Positions 24,400 through 35,277 of a DNA stretch of 64,000 nt are shown here, in pieces. Position numbers and translations under genes: made by a program. Origin of the DNA: Cytospora piceicola (lineage: Eukaryota > Ascomycota > Sordariomycetes > Diaporthales > Cytosporaceae); NCBI GenBank assembly GCA_023375675.1, contig JALQBC010000045.1, forward strand, positions 1-64,000, in the 5' to 3' direction. The notes below the pieces were generated by a model. That model saw only the letters and a list, made by a program, of their open reading frames with translations, was not told where the DNA came from and did not search any database. The number at the start of each line of letters is the position of its first letter. Position 1 is the stretch's first letter.

Positions 24400-26500
24400 C
24401 GACGCCAACGTCTTAACACCATCCTGCAACCCCCTCCCCCCTCGTCTGCTGCTTCCGAGACAAGAATTATGAAGGAGGCGGCCACGGGCGTGAAGCAGCT
24501 AATTGCTATGCCTATTATTTCCTGAGTCCCTCGACCCAATCAACGATTAACTAGATACAACATATATATCATGTATATAACTATAGATACTGCTGCAGTT
24601 CGTACGTGTCTCTATCTCCACCTAACTGTTCGTACATAGCAAATCACACGTTCAACGGCCATATCCTCTCATCTCAACTAACCCTCCCGGAACCGGTTTT
24701 TCCGCACCTATACTACCATTCACCATTACGAATAATGACCAGGTATATGGCACATGCCACACATATACACACTCTTGCGTTTAGATATATAAGAAGTATG
24801 CCTATAGTGACCCCATGGTGACATAATACCTAGCTAGCTATCCAGATACCATACACACCTTCGCCCCGGTTATTGTGAACCAGCCATCCACGATAACATA
24901 GCCGTGGCGTGCCGTGGAGTTCCTCAGTCACCCAACCTCTGGTTGCAATCTTCAGCCCGCCAGTATTCGACCCACGCTGTCCATCCACATCCAAAAACAT
25001 CTCTCCACCCCCCTCCCTTATTCCACTCTTCAGGTGAACCACGTCCACATTCATGTTCAGTCGCCATGGTGGGGCCTCCTATATATATGTCACAGTCGCT
25101 GGGAATCAGTATACATCAAGTACACCCCCAGACATCATGTCATGGCCGTGGTGGAGAGACATCTGGGCCATATATCAAAATCGCCGTTTGTCAGTGGCCG
25201 ATCCTGATGCTCCACCCCACTCTTAAACATCGTTCGTGTTCACCATGCAACATGTTGATGAAACGGCTAAATGGGGGCCGCTAAAAGATTTTCCCCGATG
25301 TTTGCATGTCATCGACCGGGGAAGAGTCCATTGTATATTCTAAGTTAGATCTGAAATGGCTACCCAGCGAGGAGAATAGTTGCCCCCCAGCTCTTACCAA
25401 TCTGGGCTTCAGGTCGCCTAGTCTTAGTATGTATTCTGGTCAGTACACACCAGCCGTTTCTTGCCCCTTCTATACCTTCCTGGAGATCCTCTCACACCAA
25501 GTAAACTAGGCCGGTGCCCTATTTTGTCAACCTCAAGGAGACGTGTACTTATGAGGCTTTTCTAATGTAGGTTCCAACGACACATGTATAAACTTTGGCG
25601 TATAAAGCTTTTGCAGATGCTTATGAGATATATATACTTAGACCAATACCAGGAAGCGCACCTCCGCGCAACACATCACGCACACACACATCAAACATCA
25701 AATGGAGAAAATGCGGATGTGTAGTCAAGACAGAAACGAAGGAGGGAACCAGGAGGACAGAATAAAGAGGACGCGGACGCCACTCCCACACTTGAACTTG
25801 ACTTAGGCTTGGCTCATCAATATCATCTAAGTATGGTTGGACATGTATCAAGACTCGGGACGACAAATTGATGCTGACACCGTCCCTGCCCTGTTCAGCC
25901 TAATCCATCCGTCGTACGGTCGAGATCTGGCTTGAGCGTTGCACATACAACACGAATCCAAGACAAGGCGCACTCAGCTCGGTACTCGAATAGCGGAAAA
26001 CTTCAAGGATAGAGTGAGGTACTTAAGGATCAAGGAAGACGAAAGCTGGGAGAATACAAAGGAACGGAGGAGCAGGAAACAGACCAGTAAGAGGTAGAGA
26101 AGGAGAACACGAAATAATCGAGTGGATGGTAAGAAAGGTTATCGGCAAGATGCCAGCTATATCACAGTAATAAACAAGCTGAGAATTAAACAAAAGGGGG
26201 GGGGGGGGTCGCTGCCCAGGACGAATGGTAATGCGTGCGGGACCCAGCACGCAACATGCAGGGCATGGCGGCTGGCCGGGGTTCAACATGTTGCATATAC
26301 GATACCGCCGTTGAAGCTACCTCTGGAGCAAGGCGCGACCTGTTGGCAACTGACTATACATGAGAAAATAATGGACCTGGCGTACGACAAGTAGATCTCG
26401 GCCCGCGTCTTGGCCGCCTCGTTGTGTTTCAAAGTTGTGTAAAGTTGTGTTTCAAGTTTGATTAGTTCCGCTGTGGGAGCGCGAGGACGATATCACGGGT
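24400..26500. other. Gene-poor stretch
   Basis: Many overlapping short frames but none with consistent coding character. The best is 25,306-25,509 on the + strand (67 codons, ATG start), without domain or splice support. A run of 13 G lies at 26,196-26,208. Confidence 0.4.
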
Positions 26501-26522
26501 GTCTCGACCGCCGTGATCTGCC

Positions 26523-26819
26523 ATGGGGCGAGTTAGAACCTACGACCCGGCGTCTATTGGATCGCAGCTTAGTCGACATATTGCATGCATATGTTCTTTT
26601 GAAGAAGAGGGAGATCATGCGGCAGAGGCCATTGTAGCCAATCCGCCTGGGCAGAAGCCACCTCCAGTCAGTCATGGTGGGCCAGAAGGAGGCTCAGACA
26701 CTGAGGGCATGGGATCGCAAGCAGCAGAAACAGTAGAGTTGCGTGATCAGGTAGATGACAACGAGCTTCTGCAGACTTTTGAGATTTTTGTCTTGAGAAG
26801 TGGCAGCCCTAATGCATGA
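26523..26819 (+). CDS. Hypothetical 98-aa protein
   Basis: The ATG sits in a good fungal start context (TGCCATGG). The frame runs to TGA at 26,817. It is acidic and Gly/Pro/Ser-rich in the middle (PPGQKPPPVSHGGPEGGSD) with a more ordered C-terminus (LRDQVDDNELLQTFEIFVL). No domain was recognised. Codon bias is moderate. It could be the last exon of a longer gene, but no convincing upstream exon was found. Its left flank is the gene-poor region and its right flank a partial copy of the dispersed repeat. Confidence 0.35.
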   Translation: MGRVRTYDPASIGSQLSRHIACICSFEEEGDHAAEAIVANPPGQKPPPVSHGGPEGGSDTEGMGSQAAETVELRDQVDDNELLQTFEIFVLRSGSPNA

Positions 26820-27039
26820 TGTTAGCTTAGAAGAAGAATACCTACGTTGGCTATACTGAGTGGGATCTATCTAAATCTACAGTTATAGTATGAACCGATG
26901 TGTATGCGTTGCTAATTCGATAGTGTTATTGTATCATGTGTTGCATTGTGGTAAGTAAGTACAGGTTAGATATGATGAGGATTGTGGGAGTTTGAAACTT
27001 GGCAGAAGGTCAGAGAAGAGAGTCGCGAGTTGTTAAAGG

Positions 27040-27210
27040 CCGTTGCAGGTTGGCGTTGCCGATGCTCCGGTTCCAAGCCTGCAGAAACCGTTGAGTTGCA
27101 CAGGAAGACTAGAGGTCACCATAAACAATCACCTAAGCCTACCGCATTTATATGACCGTAGGCGATTCCCTGCAAGCAAGGCGTAACTTAAGACTCCACA
27201 AGCCACGCCA
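27040..27210 (-). repeat. Dispersed repeat, partial copy 1 (minus)
   Basis: Read on the minus strand, it contains GTGGAGTCTTAAG, TTGCTTGCAGGGAATCGCC, GATT-type spacing, ATGCGGTAGGCTTAGG, CTCAACGGTTTCTGCAG. The same order is found at 38,996-39,100 on the + strand. Only the first half of the unit is clear. Confidence 0.6.
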
Positions 27211-27639
27211 GGGTAGTCGAGTTTCTTGCTTAGATAGTAAAAGACGGGAGATGCAGGAGGTGGGTCTCTAAAGAGGGAGAAAGCCCGGGACTTGAAGCGG
27301 GAGTGGAGCAGGTCAGGGTCTGACGCCGGCACAGCTCGGAGTGGCGAGACCCGACGGCGAGGTGGCGACGGCGAGGGTGGCGAGGACATCCCATGCTAAA
27401 GTAGGCTGTTTGGGTGAGAAAAGTATCGGCAAGATAGAAAGATTGAATTGGACCCGAGGAATTGGAGAGAGGGAGAGTAATGAGACCATTTAACCTGGAG
27501 TGACGGCAGCAATGTCAAAAATCGCTATAGTTGTGCACGCAAGTGTGTCGGACACAGCGAGCTTGTAAGCTTGCTAATGAGCAAGAGTTGATCGAAATTG
27601 TATATCAACTTCATCGGCAGAGATCTGGAGCCTAGGCGC

Positions 27640-27815
27640 CTGAAACAGCCATGATGCAACAAGCCCTTGTCTATCGTGGCCACAGAGAATAGGGCATCTC
27701 AAGTCTTCACCGGCACAGGCCTAGACGTGGAGAGCAAGGGGCAGTCCGGGATCCAGGCAGCGTGCATCATCAGACCGGAGTCCAATTCCGCAAAACCGTG
27801 GACTTAGTGCGGCTT
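27640..27815 (-). repeat. Dispersed repeat, copy 2 (minus)
   Basis: This has the second-half motifs of the unit in minus orientation: the sequences for CGATAGACAAGGGC, GAGATGCCCTATTCTC, TAGGCCTGTGCC and GCTGCCTGGATCCC, followed by the CCACGG core at 27,793. No protein is encoded. Confidence 0.6.
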
Positions 27816-29494
27816 GAAGAATAAATGGAGACTGGGGGTGTGTTTGAGAGGTGCTGTTTGCTGGCGTCGGTTGACGTTCGGCAAATATAAGACAGAATGG
27901 AATATTGAGGCAACGAGATGGGGCTGATTATATGACTCTGACAAGAGTTGATGGGGACGGACGCGTGGTCAGATATAATGAATTATGATGGGCTTATTAT
28001 CGTTGTGGCAGCCAAGAGACAAGAGAAGAAGCTAGAAGTTTATTTTGGGGAGAACGATAATGAGAGAGCTATGCAGTGATGATGAGAACAATGTGGAAGA
28101 TATGAAGGCGACACGACCCGACTAGAGGATAAAGGTCATAGTCATTTACAAGAAGTGACGCGACCCCACGTTCCTCTAGGACATGTAGCTCCGACGACAG
28201 GCCGTGTGTGTGTGAAGGAAGCAGCAGTAGCAACCTTTTACTGCCGCGACTGTGGTCTTTATGACCATCCGACAGTATGTGGTGGCAGCCAAGTCCTACT
28301 TGCAGGCCTCCACCGTCAAAGCCGCCATGGTGAGCAGATAGCAGATGGTTGGTTACAAGGAAATCAATTGCCCTCCTACGCTGGGTTGGCGACTAGCTTT
28401 GAGCCGGGATTTGCATACGTACGTTCATTGGCGAGAAGAGTCCGTATCTGTCCGTGTCCGATGTCTCGGCTCTCCTGGATGGGCATCCTGACGGCGATGC
28501 TAACGAGAAGGAGGAAGCTGGCAGCTAGAGAGTGTGTGCTAGTTAATGAGTAGCGCGGGGTTGATGTCGACTTATTATACAGTTAGGGGTATTGGTGGAA
28601 CGATATAGGATTGGGCGAATGACGATGATCCTACCAAAGCTGGGCCAAAACGGCCTGAAGAGGAAACGAGTCCTTCATGAAAAGGGCGCGGAAATTAGTA
28701 AGTGACAGCGGAACAAGCAGAAGAGTCACAGGTCGTGGTCGTGGATAGAGGGGCCAGAAGCCTTGGACATAGTGGAAATGAGCAGTGCTAGTTGGCGCGG
28801 TTGAGCAGGAAAGGCATACTGGCCACAGAGGACCTTGGATGTTCGAAGGGGAGTCGTCGTCGGGACCTTTGGCGTTGCTTGGCATCGTCTGAAGAGGAGA
28901 ATGATGGAAAGAAGGCGCCCTTGTCGTGCTCGGAAGTGCTGAAAAGAGACTACGTGCATGTCAGTGGAGAGGCATCAGCTCGGCTTTATGTAGTCAGCAT
29001 CTATCGACCACACCAGGGAAGCAGAGAGGTGGGCATAGACGGACAGCTGACAGCAAGGAGTCGAAACCGGACTCTGCTCTGACAAGCAGGCGAGTAATGT
29101 GCAGCTGGATTGTCACTGTAAAAAAGTCAACACTGGTAAAGCTGCTGTGTATTCTGCAGGAACCAAGCCAAAGACACCAAGTCAAAGTACTTGAGGAGGG
29201 CAGCGAGGTCCAAGTCGAGGGAGGCAAAACCGTCGTCGAAGGCATGGGAGGGCGGAAAGATGGAGATGAGGGGCCTGCGATCAGGTCAGCATGAGGCGTA
29301 CAACATAGGGTAACAGGACCTACGGGACGGCATCTTGCAGCTTATCCAAATAGTTGCAGACGTCAGTGCGGTCTTTTGTGAAGATGAAGGCAAAAAAAAT
29401 TAATTGGCCTCGAGAAGGACAAGAGAGGCGTCCATCTGTCCCTGCAACCTAGAAACTGTTACCGAGTCGGCCGCCCAGCCGCCTAGAGCAGCTA
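27816..29494. other. Gene-poor stretch
   Basis: Overlapping frames at 28,155-28,553 (+) and 28,631-29,294 (both strands) show no domain, and the longest lacks an ATG near its start. No gene is supported. Confidence 0.4.
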
Positions 29495-29760
29495 TCACGC
29501 AACAGGCTTTCGTCCGTCGTAGCAATACCTAAATAACAGGTAAGATATAGGGCATCTCCACGTTCTCATCGCGGGTACAGACCTAGACGGTGTGGGGAGC
29601 AACGGGCAATCCGTAGTCCAGGCAGCGTGCAGACCAATCTTTGGCCGTAAATTTGTATAAGGTCGACACTTAGCCTACCGCGTCACAAAGTAAGAATGCA
29701 GAGACCGTGGACTCACATGGGAGACCACCCAAGCCCACCGCATCTCCAGTAGCGGCTGGG
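29495..29760 (-). repeat. Dispersed repeat, copy 3 (minus)
   Basis: On the minus strand it carries the full unit order: GATGCGGTGGGCTTGGGTGG, TGAGTCCACGGTCTCTGCA, then GCACGCTGCCTGGAC, GTTGCTCCCCACACCG, TCTAGGTCTGTACCC, GGAGATGCCCTATATC, TACGACGGACGAAAGCCTGT. It matches copies at 31.9, 37.9, 39.0 and 40.0 kb. Confidence 0.75.
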
Positions 29761-30009
29761 TGGGAAATCCCCGAAACGGCTGATAACTCTCAGACGACGA
29801 CAAAAGCCAGGGCGGCGTATCGATGATAAACAACCAGTCTTCCTTCTTTGTTATGTGTCTAGGTGAGGTTATGTGAAGCGGAATGGCCCAGCTCAAGCTG
29901 AGTCGATGGGGCTTATGGACATTGTCGGTGGGGATATCATGTTTGCGAAGAAACCGAAGCTGAAGACTATGACTGCCAAGATACCTTGGGCAGCGGAAAT
30001 AGATCAAAA

Positions 30010-30095
30010 ACGGGAGGGAGAGAGAAAGAGAGAAAGAGAGTTTGTGAGTAAGTGAGTGTGAGTAAGTGAGTGTGAGTGAATGTGAGTGAGATAGG
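30010..30095. repeat. GA/GTGAGT-type simple repeat
   Basis: GAGAGAAAGAGAGAAAGAGAG passes into repeated GTGAGTAAGTGAGTGTGAGT units. Confidence 0.8.
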
Positions 30096-30812
30096 AAGAG
30101 CAAGTGCATGAAGCCGCAATTAGTCAACAGAGCTCTACGGGCCGACATATTGCTGCGGCGCAAGGAGACAAGCTTTTACGAGTGCAAAAGCAGGCCGGTA
30201 CAGTTTGACGTGCTCGTGGTGACGGTAAAGATAGACGTGGAACGTAAAGCTGTTGGAGGTGGTAGTAGACCAGACTAGAACAGCACACAACAGTCAGCAA
30301 GGAATCTGTGATCAGCGACCAGGATAATGTGGGACACTAACGTGGATGAAGCAGAGATTGACAACATCATAAACCGCAACCAAGTCATCTTCCTCACGAG
30401 ACTGCCAGACCCCATTTTCTGCTTGCCATTCATGTGTGCTTGGTCGAGAAGAGGGTCGGTGGAGATGTCGGCGGGTGCTTCGGGGCTGGTTTCTCCCTCG
30501 TCAGCAATGCCGGTGTCCCAATTTGAGACAGCGACGATCCGTCACGTCGGCATACTACAGCAACAAGACAGACGAGGGTGAAGAGGAAGGGGAAGGGACT
30601 TCGAGAGACAAAAAGGTGCTGTGTTGCCTCCTCTCCGAGCCCCGTCTTGACCGGGTGTGGGATGTTGGGCGATGGATGTATTGACAGTAGATCTATCGGT
30701 GTGATGTGATGTAATGTGAAGTCTTGAAGTCGGTGGTGTTGGTTTTGTTGTTGCAGTTGCGCGTTTTTGTTGCAGTTGCGCTGCGGAACTTCTCGATGTG
30801 TGGCTTCCGGCA

Positions 30813-31922
30813 TCATGAGGCACTGACTGACTGGATGGAGTTATTGATCAACGCGAGGGGTGTCAACGAGGGGGTTTCCTTATCCATGAACTTGAAGCTG
30901 GTAGAAATCCTCAGAAAAATCGAACCAAAAAAGGCCCGGCCGGGAGGGCTGTACAGAAGGGAATGCCTGCCTTCATGTTCGAGAATGGCCGCGAGGCGGC
31001 TTCGTCGAGAAAGAGGAGAGGCTGGATGGGGCGAGATATCTTCCGCAGGAGTAGTGGAACGTGGAGTTGCTGCAAAGGTAACTACTAGGCGTGCTTCCCC
31101 AAGGTTGAAATAATAAGAGGTTGGGGAGGCGTGGGGTGGGGTTGAGTGCAGGGTGTAACAGGCGCGTCGGCAAAGAGGAGGCGGTGGTGGGGTTGGGCAA
31201 TTATCAGAAGAATATGAGATTGGTACTGATGGTATGAGGAGGATGGATGATAGTCTCCTCATGGGGTACTGTATTGGTGAATGATTGTATCGTGGGTGGC
31301 CATGAGCATGAAGCCAGCGTTCGAGATCTGGGTCCAGGGCTGCTTGCATGGGTTGATGGGGGAGCATCTTGGGGGGCAGTGAGGAGATGGGCCGAGTGAC
31401 CAGCGTAAGTCCTATGCAGTATCGTCCTGAACGAGAGGTTGTGGGGCTCCAGGAGCTGATCCGAACATAGCGGAGCTGTCGGGGATACTCAAGGCGAAGA
31501 GGTCGAGGGAGTCGAGCGAATCGTGTGGACAGCAGAGGGAGGGAGGAGGCAGGTGGCAGTGATGATGCTGATGATGGACCATGAACATGGTTGAAGATGG
31601 CAGGGCTTGATGAAGACCTGTGATGATGATGATCAGTAAAGGGTCTTGGTCGGGGGTGTGGGACGTGAAGGAAGGAAGGGAGAGAGGGAACAATAACATT
31701 ACAAGGTGGCGCCAGTCGTTGGGAACACCAAAAGAGCAAACCATCACTGACGATGCTGATATGGATACGGACAGAAACACGGACACGGACACGGACATGG
31801 ATAGTAATGCCGACGCCCAGCCGCAAGAAAAAGCCTTCAATGCACAGGCCCTCGTCCATCGTAGCCATTCCCAGCCAATAGAGAGTGGAAAAGGCATAGG
31901 ACATCTCCAGGTTGTCTGTCAT
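30813..31922 (-). CDS. 369-codon ORF of doubtful status
   Basis: It is long for this region and starts with ATG, but its first approximately 30 codons are dispersed-repeat copy 4 and much of the rest is Pro/Ser/His-rich low complexity (MFMVHHQHHHC in another frame of the same stretch). A segment around residues 190-235 looks protein-like (ALDPDLERWLHAHGHPRY). A second frame at 31,412-31,590 is equally coding-like, which argues for shadow frames in GC-rich low-complexity DNA or for a decayed spliced gene. No domain. Confidence 0.25.
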   Translation of the reverse strand: MTDNLEMSYAFSTLYWLGMATMDEGLCIEGFFLRLGVGITIHVRVRVRVSVRIHISIVSDGLLFWCSQRLAPPCNVIVPSLPSFLHVPHPRPRPFTDHHHHRSSSSPAIFNHVHGPSSASSLPPASSLPLLSTRFARLPRPLRLEYPRQLRYVRISSWSPTTSRSGRYCIGLTLVTRPISSLPPKMLPHQPMQAALDPDLERWLHAHGHPRYNHSPIQYPMRRLSSILLIPSVPISYSSDNCPTPPPPPLCRRACYTLHSTPPHASPTSYYFNLGEARLVVTFAATPRSTTPAEDISPHPASPLSRRSRLAAILEHEGRHSLLYSPPGRAFFGSIFLRISTSFKFMDKETPSLTPLALINNSIQSVSAS

Positions 31923-32125
31923 AACGGGCCAAAGAAGGAGGCCTAGACAGGTGTGGGGAGCAACGGGCAGATCAGGGGCTCAAGCAGCGTGCAACCGTGG
32001 AGTTACATGGGATGACCTCTGCCGAAGAAGAAGCCACCCAAGCCCACCGCATTGCAGGGACCGTGGAGTTATATGAGGTCGAAACTCAAGCCCACCGCAT
32101 CCCCAGGAGACTGACTGTGAACAGT
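31830..32125 (-). repeat. Dispersed repeat, copy 4 (minus)
   Basis: The minus strand shows the first half twice (GATGCGGTGGGC near 32,100 and GCAATGCGGTGGGCTTGGG near 32,050, each followed by TAACTCCACGG), then GCACGCTGC, GTTGCTCCCCACACCTGTC, TAGGCCTCCTTCTTTGGCCC, GGAGATGTCCTATGCC and GCTACGATGGACGAGGGCC. It is the best preserved minus-strand copy. Confidence 0.8.
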
Positions 32126-32175
32126 CTCCATGTGTGATTGCAGAAACCACCCAGGGCGCCAGCATCAAATCAAGT

Positions 32176-32586
32176 CTATGTGATCTGTGACCGATGAGGG
32201 AGAGAAAGTCGAGGGAAGGTCGAGATGTTGTTTGCTGGTCCTGTTGTTCGCTCGTCTTGACATGACTGGCACCTGATTCGTTCGCCCTCTGCCGTAGATG
32301 TCATGATGAGAAAAAGACTGAGGCGGAGGAAATCGGTCGTATCGTGGTCAAAGAGAAAACGGAAATCATCATCTCGTCGTGGTAGAGGCGTAGGGGCGCG
32401 TCTGGAACACTCGGGGCTGCTAGCATATACGGTAGTCATAGGACGGGGGGGGGCCACCGACGCGAGTGGAGGGCGTCTGTTACGTCGTGTCTTTTGTTGT
32501 ATCGTATCGAGTACATGGTATGTGAGACAAGAGAGAGGCGAGCTGGTGTTTTGTTTCAGCAGCCCGTGGAAGCTGTCAACTGGCAT
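32176..32586 (-). CDS. Hypothetical 136-aa protein
   Basis: The ATG at 32,586 opens a frame to TAG at 32,176. Composition is Arg/Ser/Pro-rich with a short phenylalanine-rich stretch (FRFLFDHDTTDFLRLSLFL) in the second half. There is no domain, signal or membrane segment I can name, and codon bias is moderate. It lies between dispersed-repeat copy 4 and the heptamer array, so it is the innermost minus-strand frame left of the two-gene island. It could be spurious. Confidence 0.3.
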   Translation of the reverse strand: MPVDSFHGLLKQNTSSPLSCLTYHVLDTIQQKTRRNRRPPLASVAPPRPMTTVYASSPECSRRAPTPLPRRDDDFRFLFDHDTTDFLRLSLFLIMTSTAEGERIRCQSCQDERTTGPANNISTFPRLSLPHRSQIT

Positions 32587-32695
32587 GGCGTAGCATTTGT
32601 GGCGTGGCCAACAATGTCGCGGACTTGAATGTGTTGACGAAGGCGCAACCGCGTCTGTCTGTATTGGTTGCTCAGTCTGAGGCGAAATCAGAGGT

Positions 32696-32752
32696 GGAGT
32701 TTGAGGTGGAAGTCGAAGTCGAAGTTGAAGTCGAAGTCGAAGTCAAAGAAAG
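32696..32752. repeat. Hexamer repeat GTCGAA/GAAGTC
   Basis: GAGGTGGAGTTTGAGGTGGA is followed by at least six GAAGTC-type units. In one frame it encodes alternating Glu and Val. Confidence 0.85.
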
Positions 32753-32807
32753 CCAGCAGAGGCAAGCTGGATTGTTTGGTAGAGAAGGCAATTGAGTGCA
32801 AGTAAAC

Positions 32808-32870
32808 ATGTGACATGTGACAAGTGACATGTGACGCGTGACGCGTGACGTGTGACGTATGACATGTGAC
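32808..32870. repeat. Heptamer tandem repeat, 9 copies of NNGTGAC
   Basis: Nine 7-bp units in a row: ATGTGAC, ATGTGAC, AAGTGAC, ATGTGAC, GCGTGAC, GCGTGAC, GTGTGAC, GTATGAC, ATGTGAC. The core GTGAC is almost invariant (one unit has ATGAC) while the first bases vary. It lies about 500 bp upstream of the F-box/ankyrin gene. Confidence 0.9.
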
Positions 32871-33039
32871 AGAGCGTGTGGGTAAAGAGGCACAGCCACA
32901 GGTATAAGCCACAAATTTACATAGCCACAGTTGGTCGGGACCGCCACAGTTATTAATGCTACGCCCTGCGCGTCAATATCCCGGTTTCTTGCACACCCTC
33001 CCAAAACCGGGATATAGCCACGGAGGGTGAACCTATACA

Positions 33040-33155
33040 TAGGTACCGTCGTAACTTCCCCACTATGTACCTAAGTACCTAGGTAGACACCTGGGTGTCA
33101 TAGTAGCCCATTTACTAAGTACCTGCGTACCTGAGTAAGTATCTAGGTACGTCAC
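33040..33155. promoter_or_regulatory. Cluster of ACCTAGGT/GTACCT palindromes
   Basis: Within 115 bp there are at least five related palindromic words (GGTACC, TACCTAAGTACCTAGGTA, ACACCTGGGTGT, GTACCTGCGTACC, TATCTAGGTACG). The cluster is 210-320 bp upstream of the F-box/ankyrin start. Similar words recur at 37,034-37,103 and at 44,356-44,400 upstream of the SET gene. They may be binding sites or a dispersed fungal motif; no factor is assigned. Confidence 0.5.
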
Positions 33156-33214
33156 AAGCCAGATAAGAGTCAAGATAACACAGCCCTAACCCTACCAGCC
33201 GCTCAGTCAGTAAT

Positions 33215-33363
33215 TCAATATCAACACCAACAAACAATCAACCAAACAATAAACAACAATACCAACATTGTAGACGACACGCATACATTCCTCTCGTACT
33301 TTGTCACTCAATGATTGATCGTCCGTCACAAATGACTGCTGCTCGTCACTCGTCACCCGTCAC
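33215..33363 (+). promoter_or_regulatory. CAA-rich leader of the F-box/ankyrin gene
   Basis: The stretch AACACCAACAAACAATCAAC and following CAA/AAC repeats are typical of unstructured fungal 5' untranslated leaders and end just before the ATG at 33,364. Confidence 0.5.
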
Positions 33364-34752
33364 ATGATGATCCTCGACAACCTCCCCGAGGAGCTCAAGC
33401 TCCTCGTCTTGAGGCACTGCGCCTCGTCCTGCCTTCCATCCCTCGCATGCCTTTGCCAGACCAGCAGTTCTTGGGACGCCCTTGCGTCTCCCGTCATGTA
33501 TGAAGCGGCTGCAGCGGCCGACGAGGCCCTGATCGATCCGTTCAGCTACCGAAGACGCCGACCACCGTGCAGTTGCGGCGAGGCGGACGAAGAGGACGAA
33601 GAGGAGGTTGAAGGACCTGACAAGGGAGAGAAGAAAGAACACAATGACGAGGAAGGTGAAGAGGGAGAGACGGGAGGAAGTCACCAGGGGCGGCATGAGA
33701 AGATGCAAGAGTGAGTGGTAGGCCCGGTCTGTCATCAGTCTGCCAGCATGTTTAGTCTGTCCGTATCGCTGCTGACCTGTGAACCTCGATTCTCTGCATT
33801 CATCTCTAGACACTTCTGCCTTTTTCAACATCAGTCTAGCCGACGCATTCTTCCCTCGCCATTCCCGAATACCAGCCACTGTCCTCCCACGACCACGACC
33901 ACGGCTACATCCAATACTCCTCTGGCCCTCTGGGCTGCCTCGCATGGTCGCATCTACGTCCTGCAGCGCCTGCCACCCCACCAGCTATCCGCCTCGTTCC
34001 AATGGGTGCCGCAGGCATTGTGCGCCGACCACTGGCCATGGGCCCGCGACGGGCCATGTTGTGTCGGTCACATCACCCCGCTGCACCTTGCGGCGGCGGC
34101 GGGGCATGCCGACGTGGTGGAGCTCCTTGTAGCGAGACGGGGCAGGGGGAGAAGACGAGGACGAGGACACATGGACGTGGACGTGGACGTGGATGCTCTT
34201 GCGCGACACGCCTGTGTATGCACGTCAGCAATCGTCCCGGTACTACAGCGCTACCACGGCATCAGCAACGTCGAAGACTGTCCATCGTGGACGCCGTTGC
34301 AGCTGGCCCTCACGAACGGGCACGACGGCGTTGCTATCCTGCTGCTGCGGGCAGGGGCCAGGTGGACGGGGCGCCTGGAGTTCTACGACGACGATGACGA
34401 CGACGATGGTAGGGTCATGGTAGCTGATGATCAGGGCATCTCGGCACTGCACGTCATGGCAGCGTGTGGGAGGGTCAAGGTACTGGAATGGATTGCGAAG
34501 CGCTCTGGACATGGATTTGGGCCTGGATATGGATCTGGCTCCAATCGTACTGATACTGCCACTGCTCTACACGACCAGAGGATTCTGGTGGCATCCATCT
34601 TCGACGGCCTCGGATATGGGCCTCTCCTGTACGCGAGGGAGGGCAACAGTGACGAGGGGAGAAAGCGGAGCCGTGTGATGACCGCTCTCCGGGCATTGGG
34701 ATGTGAAGCCTACGAGATCGAGGACGATGGTGACTACCCAGGGTTTGTTTGA
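33364..34752 (+). CDS. F-box / ankyrin-repeat protein
   Basis: Two exons, 33,364-33,710 and 33,810-34,752, give 429 residues. The 99-nt intron has donor GTGAGT, branch GCTGAC and acceptor CTCTAG, and joins the frames exactly. Residues 3-45 form an F-box (LPEELKLLVLRHC...CLPSLACLCQTS). Residues about 70-115 are Glu/Asp/Lys-rich linker. Ankyrin-like repeats are visible at about 152-175 (TPLALWAASHGRIYVLQRL), 205-225 (TPLHLAAAAGHADVVELLV), 277-297 (TPLQLALTNGHDGVAILLL) and 326-346 (SALHVMAACGRVKVLEWI). Family knowledge: F-box proteins bind Skp1 in SCF ubiquitin ligases while the repeats choose the substrate; the substrate here is unknown. A DVDVDVD tract and a poly-Asp run (309-315) sit between repeats. 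A second in-frame ATG follows at 33,367. Confidence 0.8.
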
Positions 34753-35277
34753 TGTTGATGTTGAGGTATAACTCAAGGTATTTCGACTTCCTTTCTCTCT
34801 CTCTCTCTGTCCTAACTGTGTATACAAATTGAATACTCGCTTTGGGGACTTGGTTGGGTAAGTAGAGGTATGGATGGACATAACCAAGCACTGATTTCCC
34901 TCTTCTCTTTTCCTTTTCTTTCCTCTCGTGGTAAAATAAAGGTACGTACAGGATTATATACCTACTTACGTATATATACATATACTACCACCACATGAAT
35001 AGCACGTGAATAGCACGTGATGTGTCTGTGTCGGTGGTCTGCGCAAGGAAAGAAAAGGAGGGAAGGAGCGAGGAACCTTGTTTCTGTCCATGCATGCCAT
35101 TTTCAATATATGTCAGGTGACTTGTAATTATGCCTTCTTTTCTGTCACGCCTTGGAAACACCACCGCGTGTGTGTTTCATCTGTTTTTCCTCACCATCGC
35201 ATCCCATCCCGTCTTCTTTTTGATCTTCTTCTTGTTTAAATTTGTACAAGTTTACTCTCTGATTAATTCTCTACACC
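34753..35277. other. Intergenic region
   Basis: It contains a TC repeat at 34,793-34,810, an A/T-rich stretch with TATATACC and TACGTATATATAC (34,955-34,985), and a T-rich tract (35,195-35,260) ahead of the next start. Minus-strand frames here have no coding character. Confidence 0.5.

Noticed and set aside
26493..26675. Possible tRNA-like sequence on the minus strand (GGTTCTAACTC near 26,540)
   Set aside because: No acceptor or anticodon stem could be folded around the B-box-like word.
30724..31113. 129-codon + strand frame
   Set aside because: Codon use is unbiased and it overlaps a longer, also doubtful, minus-strand frame.
33184..33195. CCCTAACCCTA, telomere-like
   Set aside because: Only about two units; too short to call an interstitial telomere.
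33346..33981. 211-codon minus-strand frame
   Set aside because: It is antisense to the F-box/ankyrin exons and lacks domains; a shadow frame.
34475..34981. 168-codon minus-strand frame over the end of the ankyrin gene
   Set aside because: Its antisense part mirrors the ankyrin exon; the rest is low complexity in the 3' flank.
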